From: JBEKCD01 sp050015055
GTDB taxonomy: Archaea > Thermoproteota > Bathyarchaeia > Bathyarchaeales > Bathycorpusculaceae
Assembly (NCBI GenBank): GCA_050015055.1
Contig: JBEKCD010000001.1
Location: 1-64,000 of the forward strand
Length of the DNA stretch: 64,000 nt
Direction: 5' to 3'
The translations under genes and the position numbers were made by a program. Positions 44,028 to 53,116 of the stretch are shown here, in pieces; the stretch's first letter is position 1; every line of letters starts with the position of its first letter. The notes beneath the pieces were generated by a model. The model was not told the DNA's origin and ran no database searches. It saw only the letters and a program-made list of their open reading frames with translations.

Positions 44028-45842
44028 CTAGCCTGCGAGTGTTGGTGGTGATGTTGTTGCACCGCTGGGCGAGCTCCAACCTGAAAAGGTGTTTGTCCCT
44101 TCATCAGTGTACCCAAGCCAAAGCGAGTTTCCGTCCATGCCTCGAACAGCAATATTAAGGAGGTTGCCTGCCTCGTTGGCCCCTGGGCCGTCGATGGTAG
44201 CGCCTGGCAGGGCGTTCCAGATGCCCCAAGAATCGCCCGAAGCGGTGTAGTTCATGTAGTAGATCCTGTTGTCCAGTCCTTCGACGACCACGTAGCTCTC
44301 GTTTAGAGCTTGTGCAGAAGTCATCACAGGCTTGGAAGGTGTCGCCCCAGAAAGCAGCATCCAGTTTCTGACTACCGTCCCGTCGCATCCAACTATAATG
44401 TCCCAAAGACTGGATCCGTCCATTCCACGAACGACTATGTGCAGGTTGTTGCCGAGCATCGCAGCAGCTGGGCTATCAGGAGTCGCGCCAGTTGGAACCA
44501 CAAACCATGAACCCCAAGATCCACCGCTGTAACAGCGATAGTATATCCTGTTGTCTTCGCCTCTGACCACTAGACACAGCACGGTGCCGTTCGAAGTCAG
44601 CGTTGGCGCGGAAGGCGTTGCACCGTCCAGCAAAGTCCAAGCGCTGAACGTTTTGTAGTTAGTCGAGTTGACGTTCATGCTCATGTTTCCGTACCAGAGA
44701 GAGCTCCCATCAGAGCCTTGGACAACAAAGTGCATTGTACCGTTGCCTCCTGTAACGTTGCCCGACAGCATGGCCGCTGCTGGACCGTTCACTGTTGAGC
44801 CCGGAAGAACATTCCAGTCTTGCAAGCCGGTTGAATTCCAAGACCGATAATAGATGCTGTCGTCCAAGCCCTGGACGACCAAGTGGCCGGTTACGTTCAC
44901 GTACGGGAGGCCCGCGTTCATCCAACCTCCGAATCCCACCTTCGTGCCATTTAATGTATCCGTCATGTTGTACACTCTGGTGAAGCCGTTGCTCGCAAGC
45001 AATGCTGCTGCTGTCGTGCTCCTGCCTCCAGACTTGCAGTATACTATCAAATCATTATTCTTGTATGCTGCCAACTCGCCAATCCTTGAGGCCAATGCCC
45101 AGCTGGGTATGAAGATTGCGCCATACACATGTCCGTCATCATACCCCATCGCGCCGCCAGTATACACGCCCTCGGTTGCATTCCTGACGTCCAAAAAAAC
45201 CATATCAGGAAAGCTACCATTAGTCATCATGGCATAAGCTGTTTTAGCATCTACGTTTGTAACAGTGAGCAGCGCATTTATTTGTGCTATCATCGTAGTA
45301 TTATAGACAAATGCGTATCCGTCGTTACTTTGATCTGCATACCTTATGTTACCGCTCTTGTCAATTATGTAAATCTGTGGAGTACCAGCTACTAGGCCCA
45401 AACTAGTGCCAATGGTGCTGTATTGATCCCATCCACTGGCGGGGGGGTTATTGCTAATGTTGGTGTCTTCGGCCATTGTCCAAGTGACTGGGCCATAAGT
45501 GCTATTGTACGCTGAGAAGTTTCCAGGCACCCAATCGTTCGTGTCAAAGTCTACAGAAATCATCGGTACGCCGTTTCCGTAATAATCCTTGACAGCAATG
45601 AGTTGGGGGGATTCTGCCCGGCAGTAGGGACACCAAGTGTGGAAGAATTCTAATAGAGACACCTTGCCTTTTATAAAACTGCTAAAATTGAAAGTGTTAC
45701 CACCGGGGTAGTCAGTTACTGAAAAGTCAGGTGCAGGGGAGGGCAAACTGTATGCTACATGAACTGTTACTACGATTATTAACGGTGTTAGGATCAAAGC
45801 AACAATCAGGGTAAAGGCAAGAACTACGTTCTTTGAGGCCAA
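44028..45842 (-). CDS. Surface protein: thioredoxin-like, rhodanese and beta-propeller domains
   Basis: The 604 residues have a signal peptide (1-31), a thioredoxin fold with WCPYC (Cys71/Cys74), and a rhodanese domain (about 195-315) whose active loop YCKSGGRS (Cys269) is intact. A six-unit propeller follows (about 320-604), ending GATTSPPTLAG. Thioredoxin and rhodanese in one extracellular chain suggests sulfur or disulfide exchange. The start is TTG 45842 with GGGGAGA 6 bases before it; the same TTG context is kept in the paralogue at 48911. Its promoter contains AGAAGATTGTTC and one arm of a 38-base inverted repeat. Confidence 0.9.
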   Translation of the reverse strand: MASKNVVLAFTLIVALILTPLIIVVTVHVAYSLPSPAPDFSVTDYPGGNTFNFSSFIKGKVSLLEFFHTWCPYCRAESPQLIAVKDYYGNGVPMISVDFDTNDWVPGNFSAYNSTYGPVTWTMAEDTNISNNPPASGWDQYSTIGTSLGLVAGTPQIYIIDKSGNIRYADQSNDGYAFVYNTTMIAQINALLTVTNVDAKTAYAMMTNGSFPDMVFLDVRNATEGVYTGGAMGYDDGHVYGAIFIPSWALASRIGELAAYKNNDLIVYCKSGGRSTTAAALLASNGFTRVYNMTDTLNGTKVGFGGWMNAGLPYVNVTGHLVVQGLDDSIYYRSWNSTGLQDWNVLPGSTVNGPAAAMLSGNVTGGNGTMHFVVQGSDGSSLWYGNMSMNVNSTNYKTFSAWTLLDGATPSAPTLTSNGTVLCLVVRGEDNRIYYRCYSGGSWGSWFVVPTGATPDSPAAAMLGNNLHIVVRGMDGSSLWDIIVGCDGTVVRNWMLLSGATPSKPVMTSAQALNESYVVVEGLDNRIYYMNYTASGDSWGIWNALPGATIDGPGANEAGNLLNIAVRGMDGNSLWLGYTDEGTNTFSGWSSPSGATTSPPTLAG

Positions 45843-45945
45843 AACAATCTCCCCTTTCGCTGGACCTTCTCTAAATTGGGACTATTTAATATTGCTATTG
45901 GCTCCGTTATATCTTTATTGGATCTGCCTTATAGAAGATTGTTCT

Positions 45946-45983
45946 ATGCGCGTTTGCAGACACGGATCCAACCCTAACCTAGT
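45946..45983. repeat. 38-bp inverted repeat, left arm
   Basis: The minus strand begins ACTAGGTTAGGGTTGGATCC and is identical over 38 bases to 48790-48827 on the plus strand. Similarity continues outward into the promoters of the two TTG-start surface genes. Confidence 0.92.
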
Positions 45984-46014
45984 GCTCTGGATGGCAGTGT
46001 GCTCTTGGGAAATT

Positions 46015-46578
46015 TCAGTTTTTCTTCGTGAGGTTTTTTGTGTCGCGCGTTTTTGAGAGGCGGAACACTCCATAGGCGGCGAAGAATCCTGCCAAGCCTA
46101 CGATGGCTCCGAGCACGTATTCTGGAATGACGAAGAATCCGGCGTTCACGTCTACGCTATTGGCGTCTACGTAGTCAGTGTTTTGGTCGTATTTGCCGTT
46201 GCAGTTCGTGTCAATGACGATGTCGTACTTTCCAGGGACGAGATTGTGGGTCCATACGATTGTTGGTGGAATGTTTCCGGAAGCGTCGGTAGTCATAGTG
46301 ATTGCTGTCCCCGCGATGCGCGATGGAATCGTTTCGCCGTTGTTCCAGGTTGCTTGATGAGGTACTACGTAGATGTTGAGAGTTGCACAGGCTTGAAAGC
46401 CGTTTCCGTTGACGTAGACGTCTTCACTTGGGGAAAAAGTGTTTATCGGGGCGCCATAGTTATTGCAAGTCTGAACGCAATGGCTGGTTGCAACTGTTGA
46501 AGTTGCTGTGCGCACAGATGCAAACGCACAGAGTCCTATAACCAATGTGAATAGTAGGGCTGTCTTTTTGGATATCAA
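46015..46578 (-). CDS. Secreted protein with tail module shared with the giant repeat protein
   Basis: The 187-residue protein has a signal peptide (1-26) and a Cys-containing segment (SHCVQTCNNYG). A beta domain contains VYVNGNGFQACATLNIYVV and PGKYDIVIDTNCNGKYD. The protein ends with IPEYVLGAIVGLAGFFAAYG and a basic tail. The beta domain plus tail aligns with the C-terminus of 24788-28405, so it is a transferable anchoring unit. PEY.LG followed by a hydrophobic helix and basic end resembles PEF/PGF-CTERM archaeosortase signals. The start is TTG 46578. A 24-base palindrome lies upstream at 46640-46663. Confidence 0.78.
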   Translation of the reverse strand: MISKKTALLFTLVIGLCAFASVRTATSTVATSHCVQTCNNYGAPINTFSPSEDVYVNGNGFQACATLNIYVVPHQATWNNGETIPSRIAGTAITMTTDASGNIPPTIVWTHNLVPGKYDIVIDTNCNGKYDQNTDYVDANSVDVNAGFFVIPEYVLGAIVGLAGFFAAYGVFRLSKTRDTKNLTKKN

Positions 46579-46639
46579 ATCTATCTTCTCCTTTCAACCG
46601 ATTTATTCTATAAGCTGAGCCTAATTAATATTACTATTG

Positions 46640-46663
46640 GAACAGTCTTCTAGAAGATTGTTC
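46640..46663. promoter_or_regulatory. 24-bp near-perfect palindrome shared with other surface-gene promoters
   Basis: The halves are GAACAGTCTTCT and AGAAGATTGTTC, with one mismatch. Half-sites occur at 45933-45944 (upstream of the gene starting at 45842) and 48829-48840 (upstream of the gene starting at 48911). All three lie 60-100 bases before the start codon and upstream of an AATATTAA/TTAAATAG core promoter. Confidence 0.7.
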
Positions 46664-46807
46664 TATTTTTGTGCGTCGATTCGTAGCCGCTGGGTTTGTG
46701 ATTGATATGGGCCTCGGTAATTTTGCATGTTTTTGAAGTGTACGCAGGTATTTCCTGTTTGTCTGGTGTGTTTATCTTTTGGTCAGGGTGTTAGCGAGGC
46801 GGGCGCG

Positions 46808-48676
46808 TTAAGTTGTTGTAATCATGGCTTCGTCGACTGAGCGCAGAGAGTAGTTCAGTAGGAGAAGTACGACGAGTGTGAACAGCAATATTCTGAGTAT
46901 ATAGGAGTGCGTTGGATTCAATTTGAGCTTGCGTTCTGCATCTTCGATCCTATTGAATATTGTGCGAAGCCCTATGGCGGCTAGAATCTGTATGGGGATA
47001 ATGTAGACGAGGCGATAGTAGAGTACCTCTTGTGCGGGAGACATGGCGAACAAGGCTAGGGAGGGAATGATGACCCAGAGCAGTACTATCCTGTTGAAAT
47101 TGGTTAATGATCTCGTGAACTCGATTATTGCGAACATTCCTGCGATAGCCAAGATTATCATCAATGGGTTTCCGAAGAGGCCTCCCACCCAGTTTGAAAC
47201 CATCAGTCCAAGACCGTTTTGCAGACGAAGAAGACTGGGAAAGCCAATGTTCGCCCTGGCTGCATTTAATACTCCGCCGTTCCCCTGACCTACTCCTTTT
47301 CCGAAAGGCGCTAAACCGTAAAATACATAGAATAACAGGTTGGCCAACAGAAGAACCGCTAACGGGGCAATCTGCCATTTTCCTTCAGATCTTCTCAGAA
47401 ACGTCCATGCAAGATACATGATCAGGACTATCATTAGCACGTCCCACGTATAGGGATGAGTGAGCAACACAGCTATTCCGAGCAGACCTGACATTAACAT
47501 GCATCTCCATGAATGATTCTTGGAACCTTTCAGGAGAAAGACGAGGAGGAGAAAAGTTTCGATGATGGCAAACCAGTTGGCCAAGCTGTAGGCAAACATG
47601 CCCACGGTCGTCTGAAAGGAGAAGGCTGAAAAGAGGGATGATAACAAGGCTAAGCGTTCATCGTTAGTCCCCTCCCTGACGAACCAGAAGACAGCCAGGC
47701 CCAGGCCTACAGCGATTATTGCTGGCATGATTCTGACAACAGCTTCAGGAGAAAGCGCAGTTACGTATTTGACGAAGTACATGAGCAGGTTGAAGATCGG
47801 CCTATCAGTCCCGAAGGCTGAACCTGGTCCCTTCTGCATCATTCCTTCCAACCACGCATAATACTGTTGCGAGTCCACTCCGACCAGAGCTGAGCTTGGA
47901 AGATGGACGTACGGATAACACGTTACGAAGACGGAGACAGCTGAGGAAAGGATGAGACCAAACGCTAAGGATCTGTTGCCCAACCTAGCCGTGGGTTGAA
48001 TGCTGGAATCGTTGCGTCTCCCAATTCTCGAAAGCCCAAACCTCAAGGCCGGAATCCAAATCCAGCCGTAGAGCAGAATCATGAACAGCAACGGGATGAA
48101 CGGATAGAGCACATTAAACAGTTGAAGATCGAACAGAGGAAACCTCCAACGCACATCAGATCCAAAAGGGACTTCGTAGTTGAAAGCATTGAACACCCAA
48201 GATGATACGGAGGCGAGCTCAAGGGGTATCAACATACCCACGATGCCCATTAGGACTAACGAACTTGCTTCTAGCCTCTTGGCAGCCAGAAAACCATCAA
48301 CAAAAAAGACTGATAAGCTCACTACTAGCAGACCTAGAGGTATAGCTAACAGAAGGGCTATTCGGTAATCGACAAGAAAGACTGCGAGCGAAGCAAGCCA
48401 AAACCCGTATATGGGAATGGTCCAGCGAGGAAAGCTGAATTTGTGAAAGATTCTCTTCCACAAGATTGTTAACATTATGAAAAGCAGCGAGACTGCCCAT
48501 ATCCACAGATCTACGGAAGAGGAGAAGATCACGATGTCGATGACTTTCGGAGAATAGAAGTAGTTGAATTCAATGCCCAGAAGGTCAATCAGCTTCACTA
48601 AGCCAAACAAGATATTAATCGCTACAGCAGCCATAATGCAAGAGAAGCTTAGTCTCGGCCATGAGAATCTGAGCAT
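46808..48676 (-). CDS. Polytopic membrane protein, GT-C glycosyltransferase-like
   Basis: The 622 residues contain about 13-15 hydrophobic helices. An acidic loop after the seventh (LVGVDSQQYYAWLEGMMQKG) and a later loop with LTHPYTWDVL match the layout of GT-C enzymes that transfer sugars from dolichyl-phosphate carriers on the outer face. The C-terminal third has no large soluble domain. It is a distant relative of the 672-residue protein at 55605-57623. It lies between the arms of the 38-base inverted repeat, next to a secreted protein gene. The function is probably surface glycosylation, but the substrate is unknown. Confidence 0.72.
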   Translation of the reverse strand: MLRFSWPRLSFSCIMAAVAINILFGLVKLIDLLGIEFNYFYSPKVIDIVIFSSSVDLWIWAVSLLFIMLTILWKRIFHKFSFPRWTIPIYGFWLASLAVFLVDYRIALLLAIPLGLLVVSLSVFFVDGFLAAKRLEASSLVLMGIVGMLIPLELASVSSWVFNAFNYEVPFGSDVRWRFPLFDLQLFNVLYPFIPLLFMILLYGWIWIPALRFGLSRIGRRNDSSIQPTARLGNRSLAFGLILSSAVSVFVTCYPYVHLPSSALVGVDSQQYYAWLEGMMQKGPGSAFGTDRPIFNLLMYFVKYVTALSPEAVVRIMPAIIAVGLGLAVFWFVREGTNDERLALLSSLFSAFSFQTTVGMFAYSLANWFAIIETFLLLVFLLKGSKNHSWRCMLMSGLLGIAVLLTHPYTWDVLMIVLIMYLAWTFLRRSEGKWQIAPLAVLLLANLLFYVFYGLAPFGKGVGQGNGGVLNAARANIGFPSLLRLQNGLGLMVSNWVGGLFGNPLMIILAIAGMFAIIEFTRSLTNFNRIVLLWVIIPSLALFAMSPAQEVLYYRLVYIIPIQILAAIGLRTIFNRIEDAERKLKLNPTHSYILRILLFTLVVLLLLNYSLRSVDEAMITTT

Positions 48677-48789
48677 ATGAGAGATTTACTTCAAAGAACG
48701 TAATAAAACATTAGGGAGAGCGAGAAATAGCCTTTCTTACAGTGGCGTCCAGCTTAGGTAGCACGCGCTAAGTTAAGGAGGCGCGCGCT

Positions 48790-48827
48790 ACTAGGTTAGG
48801 GTTGGATCCGTGTCTGCAAACGCGCAT
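48790..48827. repeat. 38-bp inverted repeat, right arm
   Basis: It is identical to the reverse complement of 45946-45983. It is followed within two bases by GAACAGTCTTCT and the promoter of the gene starting at 48911. Confidence 0.92.
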
Positions 48828-48910
48828 GGAACAGTCTTCTGTGGAACAGATCCTCCAGAAATGTTAAATAGCCTCATCTTAGAGAAGGGCCAGTGAAAGG
48901 GGAGATTGGT

Positions 48911-50776
48911 TTGGCCTCAAAGAACGTAATTCTTGCCTTTACCCTAATTGTTGCTTTGATCCTAACACCGTTAATAATCGTACAGACTGCTCATGCAGTT
49001 ACTGTAGCACCTGACTTCACGATGACCGGCTGGCCGGATGGCAACACTTTCGCCCTTAGCAGTTTTCGCGGAGGCAAGGTCTGTCTGCTAGAGTTCTTTT
49101 TAACGTATTGTCCTCACTGTCAGGCTGAAGCATCACAACTTGTTACTGTCAATAGTTATTTCGGAAACAGTATAGCAATGGTTTCTGTAGAGTGGAACCC
49201 TTCGGATTGGACTGACTCCAACCTCAATTGGTTCACCAGCACGTTTGGAGTTACTTGGAGAATAGCGAAGGACACTGGAGGAGGATGGGGTAAATATTCA
49301 ACGCTCAGTGGTAATGGGGCAGTTCCACAAATATACATAATTGACAAGAACGGAAACATAGCATTTGAGAATTTGTGGGCGGGTAGCGATCCCGTTGGTC
49401 CTTCGTCTGTGCTGATAGGAGAAATAAACAGTTTAATGTCTGTTTCGTTGAAGTTGACTGTTGCGTCGGCTCATGATAGTCCTAGTCCTGGCGTTGGCGA
49501 TAGCTTCTATGCTAGTGGTTCTTCCGTTACTTGTGGTGTTACGAGTCCTGTGGTTGAGGGTGGTGTTTCCTACACGTGCACTGGCTGGACTGGCACTGGC
49601 TCTGTTCCGTCCAGCGGTGCTGTCACTTCCACGACTTTCACAATAACTGCGGATTCAAGCATAACCTGGAACTGGATTGTTACTCCCATTGGTCCGTTCA
49701 GTTTGACTGTTGCGTCGGCTCATGATAGTCCGAGTCCGAGCGTTGGTGTTCACACGTACACTGCTGGTTCTTCGGTTACTTGCAGTGTTACGAGTCCTGT
49801 GACAGAGGGTGGTGTTACGTATGCTTGTAGTGGTTGGAGTGGTAGTGGTTCTGTTCCGTCTAGTGGTAGTGGTACTTCTGTGTCGTTCACGATTACTCAG
49901 ATCTCGAGTATAACTTGGAACTGGAATGTTCAACCACAACCTCCGACATACCTGGTGGTCAGGGGCAACGACAACGGCATATACTATCGCATCGGCAGCT
50001 CTGGAAGTTGGGGAAATTGGAATGCATTGTCTGGCTTGACGTACGACAGCCCTGCAGCGGCCATATGCAATAATGAGCTTCACGTTGTCGTGCGTGGGAC
50101 AGACGGTGGGCTTTATCACGGGTATGTTGATCTGTCCACGAACGGGTTCAGTGGTTGGACAATGCTTGATGGGTTAACCTCGTCAGCACCGGCACTTACG
50201 TCGAACAGCACGACGCTCTGTCTGGTCGTCAGAGGCGGGGACAATCGCATCTACTATCGCTTCTACAGCGCCTGCACTGGACTCTGGGGAAGCTGGAACG
50301 TCATTCCGACTGGTGCGACTGTTGACAGCCCGGCTGCAGCCATGCTCGGCGGCAACTTGAACATCGTTGTGCGCGGGATGGACGGCGCCAGCATGTGGCA
50401 AACAATAATCCGAACAACAGACAACAGCGTGGTCAAAGGCTGGACGCTGATCTCGGGTGCAACACCTTCAAGGCCTGTTCTGACCGCGTCAGCAAGCACG
50501 AACAAGCTCTACGTCGTGGTCAGAGGAAACGACAACGGAATTTATTACAGGAGCTACGACGCCTTGGCAGACAGCTGGGGCGCCTGGGTACAATTGACCG
50601 GAAGCACTATTGATGGCCCGGGTGCTGCTGTAGCAGGCGGTTTGCTTCATGTTGTTGTCCGTGGTCCAGACGGTTCTACACTCTGGTACGGATACGTCGA
50701 CCTAGCTTCGAGCGTATTTAGCGGCTGGACGCTACTCACCGGTGCAACACCATCAGCTCCAACGCTGGCAAGCTAA
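48911..50776 (+). CDS. Surface protein: thioredoxin-like domain, two InlB-like repeats, beta-propeller
   Basis: The 621 residues have a signal peptide (1-29) nearly identical to that of 44028-45842. The thioredoxin fold has CPHC at 67-70. Two Cys-paired InlB-like repeats (about 175-335) are of the same type as in the 1205-residue protein. A six-unit propeller (about 345-621) ends GATPSAPTLAS. It links the thioredoxin-propeller family with the repeat fibre. TTG 48911 with GGGGAGA upstream is used because the paralogue starts at the same TTG; an in-frame GTG at 48893 exists. Upstream are the 38-base arm and GAACAGTCTTCT. Confidence 0.9.
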   Translation: MASKNVILAFTLIVALILTPLIIVQTAHAVTVAPDFTMTGWPDGNTFALSSFRGGKVCLLEFFLTYCPHCQAEASQLVTVNSYFGNSIAMVSVEWNPSDWTDSNLNWFTSTFGVTWRIAKDTGGGWGKYSTLSGNGAVPQIYIIDKNGNIAFENLWAGSDPVGPSSVLIGEINSLMSVSLKLTVASAHDSPSPGVGDSFYASGSSVTCGVTSPVVEGGVSYTCTGWTGTGSVPSSGAVTSTTFTITADSSITWNWIVTPIGPFSLTVASAHDSPSPSVGVHTYTAGSSVTCSVTSPVTEGGVTYACSGWSGSGSVPSSGSGTSVSFTITQISSITWNWNVQPQPPTYLVVRGNDNGIYYRIGSSGSWGNWNALSGLTYDSPAAAICNNELHVVVRGTDGGLYHGYVDLSTNGFSGWTMLDGLTSSAPALTSNSTTLCLVVRGGDNRIYYRFYSACTGLWGSWNVIPTGATVDSPAAAMLGGNLNIVVRGMDGASMWQTIIRTTDNSVVKGWTLISGATPSRPVLTASASTNKLYVVVRGNDNGIYYRSYDALADSWGAWVQLTGSTIDGPGAAVAGGLLHVVVRGPDGSTLWYGYVDLASSVFSGWTLLTGATPSAPTLAS

Positions 50777-51077
50777 ACGAACCTTTCCACCTTATCTGTA
50801 ACTGGAGGAAGAGTGTTCGGCCTCTTGAGTGTACTTACTTGACCAGACAGGGGCTTCTTTGGTTAGTGCGCGCGCTGAACGATTGGAACTGCCAAAAGCA
50901 GCTACAGTGCATTGTCATGACGTGTTGGACCATGTCTGTGGTTCGGCGTAATTGGGTTTGCTTTGAGACAGTTCTTGTTCCGTAGCGGCAGGTGACCCTT
51001 CTTGTCCAGAATCATCGTGCGTATACCCACTTCAACGAGGAGAAGACGAATAGCGCGCGCATACGCGGATAGCGCAC

Positions 51078-51717
51078 ACTCGTAGAAACAACGCCACCAC
51101 AGACCCGGACGACTTCCCGTTGATCCTAGCCAACCGAGTCCTAATGGGAAAGACGGTGGCCTGCTCAAAGCCTGACACCCTGTGTGGATTGGACGGAGTC
51201 AAAGACATGTGTGACAGGGACTTCGTCAGCAAGATCAGGAACTTTAGGCACCCAGTCTACAGGGCACGAATCGTACAATCCTCGTTCGGAATGACCCTTC
51301 ACGGGCCGCCCGGCTGTGGCAAGACTTCAATACTCGTTTCTATCGCCAAAGAAAACGGAATCGAAGTAGTCGAGATAGTGCTTTCCGAGATACTGAGCAT
51401 GTGGTCCGGTGAATCCGGAAAAAGGATTAACCCAAGCATTTGAAACCGCAAAAGAAATTGCAAGAAGCGGCAGGCCCGTCATAGTGCTCATCGATGAACT
51501 TGACAGCCTTGGCATCGCCAGAACCGTAACACTCGAGCCAGGAGAGGGCTCGTGGAGCAGAGACTTGAGAAACACGTTTCGCAGGCTCCTGAAAGAGGTC
51601 AGGAGCATCCCGAACCTTACAATCGTCGGCGCGACCAACTACCTGTGGTCTGTAGACGTGGCAATCAGGAGCGCGCGCGCTAATCAACGTATCAGCATAG
51701 CTGTTGGGGAGGTGAGT
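51078..51717 (+). pseudogene. Frameshifted AAA+ ATPase module
   Basis: The first frame carries CGLDGVKDMCDRDFVSKIRN and Walker A HGPPGCGKTS. After about 51420 the next frame continues KGLTQAFETAKEIARSGRPV, Walker B VIVLIDELDSL and sensor 1 TIVGATNYLW. It stops before the arginine-finger and sensor 2 regions (RSARANQRISIAVGEVS). Only one AAA core remains, without an N-domain or oligomerisation tail, and one base shift divides it. A GCGCGCGCGC tract lies at the break of homology (51671). Confidence 0.75.
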
Positions 51718-52183
51718 TAAAGCTATTGACAAAACGCTTCCTAACTTGCCCTTTGCTATAGAATTCCATGCAATAGGCGAGATTATTCTGCACCCAACAT
51801 TGTAGTCTCCCAAAGCTCTGATCAAAGGTAAAATTCGGGCTGTAAAAGTTGTACCGAATTCTCCTGCGAAAACGTCAACTTTGATTGTCTTCCGCATCTT
51901 CCGAACAGCCTCAGTGCATGCTAAAATCGCAATTTTCTTGAATCAATCAGTGCACTACTTTGCAAAGTAAGACCAAATGGCAGTTAATCTTGTGGCAACT
52001 CCTGCGTAGACCGCGCGCGCAGCCCTCAAGCAAGGAACGGTACGGTCACTTCGTACCCGAGCGTGCACAGCGGCCGAATTATCGCGCGCGAATTTTCGAT
52101 TCATATTCCCAGTTCATAAATGATAATTTAAATATGCAGAAACACCCTGGGCTAGGAGAAGTTGAACCGGCGGCGGACCTGTG
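51718..52183. other. Intergenic gap with GC tracts
   Basis: GCGCGCGC tracts occur at about 52009 and 52083, and an AT-rich TATA-like ATAATTTAAATATG at about 52122. The latter probably starts the small zinc-protein gene. No gene is supported. Confidence 0.4.
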
Positions 52184-52369
52184 ATGAACCATAACGAGGA
52201 ATTGGCGCGCTCGAAAGTCAGAAGAAAAATCAATACTTTACTCCAGCCAATTGCAAAGGAATTAGCCTGTGATAAGTGTGGAAAGATGCTCCCAGAATCA
52301 GAGATTATTCAAATATGCCGGCAGGACTTTTGCGAACGATGCTTGCGGCAGTTAGTCAGCGCGCGCTAG
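52184..52369 (+). CDS. Small protein with C-x2-C pairs
   Basis: The 61-residue product starts MNHNEELARSKVRRKI, forms a helix, and ends in CDKCGKMLPESEIIQICRQDFCERCLRQL. CDKC and CERC are about 22 residues apart, with a further Cys between, as in a zinc-ribbon or RING-like knuckle. Bathyarchaeal and other archaeal genomes hold many such small zinc proteins. A GTG directly before the ATG is also in frame. The function is unknown. Confidence 0.6.
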   Translation: MNHNEELARSKVRRKINTLLQPIAKELACDKCGKMLPESEIIQICRQDFCERCLRQLVSAR

Positions 52370-52420
52370 ACTAACGAGAAATTGAAGGAAATGCTTTCTT
52401 TATGACTCGTCTGCTTGAGA

Positions 52421-52651
52421 CTAGCGGTTCTTGAGGATTTCTTCTATTATCTTGGGCAGGGTGTAGCGAGCAAATTTGCCGACGGTTTCTTTTGGATTCT
52501 GTTCAACTAGGCCGTGAAGCACGCTGTCAACCACGATGAATACAGGGCTGCTATCGAACAGTGGATGGAGCATGCTGTCGATGAGGCGGTTGATTTCGCC
52601 TTTGGAGTACTGCTTCTCATTCTTCTTCTTTCTGGAAAGCTTTTGGCTCAA
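52421..52651 (-). CDS. Small helical protein, function unknown
   Basis: The 76-residue protein starts at TTG 52651, 6 bases after GAGGTGA. A Lys-rich N-terminus (SRKKKNEKQYSKGEINRL) is followed by two amphipathic helices (IDSMLHPLFDSSPVFIVVDS and PKETVGKFARYTLPKIIEEI). It lies 54 bases after the 136-residue gene in the same direction, so the two are probably co-transcribed. No homologous family is recognised. Confidence 0.55.
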   Translation of the reverse strand: MSQKLSRKKKNEKQYSKGEINRLIDSMLHPLFDSSPVFIVVDSVLHGLVEQNPKETVGKFARYTLPKIIEEILKNR

Positions 52652-52705
52652 TAGTTCACCTCAAAAAAAGGGGGGTTGTGATGCGTTTTGAGTTTGCGAG
52701 CTTGG

Positions 52706-53116
52706 CTATGATGTTGTTGGAGGATCGACTAGGGCGATGAGATCTTGGATAATCTTCTTGTCTCTGCCCAGCAGCTCCAGACCCGTTTTGAATTCGACCT
52801 CGACCTGCTTGGCGAGTTCATCCCGCTGCTCCTCCGTTAGGGTTCTGTAAGATCTGCGGAGTTCGCTTATCTTCTGGCCCACGAGCTTCGAACGCTCCCA
52901 AGGATCTGTTTCTCCTTCGAACTTCAGAAGGAAATCGGGGTCTTGGAGGCCTCTGGTTAGGTGCGCCATCCACGATTCGTAGCCGCCTCTGCCGTTCAAC
53001 GTTCCAAGGAACCACTGTTTCTCTTTGCTGGATACGCCTGCTAACCATCGCCACGAGGCCCAGCCTGCCGTCAGCCTGTGTATTCCCCTATTACTTCTCG
53101 CATTTTTTATGCTCAT
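52706..53116 (-). CDS. Helical hypothetical protein
   Basis: The 136-residue protein begins MSIKNARSNRGIHRLTAGWA and has a Trp-rich first third (WASWRWLAGVSSKEKQWFLG). Long charged helices follow (WERSKLVGQKISELRRSYRT, EEQRDELAKQVEVEFKTGLE). No signal peptide, membrane helix or known motif is seen. The ATG is the first in the frame. The pair with 52421-52651 forms a two-gene unit of unknown role. Confidence 0.55.
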   Translation of the reverse strand: MSIKNARSNRGIHRLTAGWASWRWLAGVSSKEKQWFLGTLNGRGGYESWMAHLTRGLQDPDFLLKFEGETDPWERSKLVGQKISELRRSYRTLTEEQRDELAKQVEVEFKTGLELLGRDKKIIQDLIALVDPPTTS

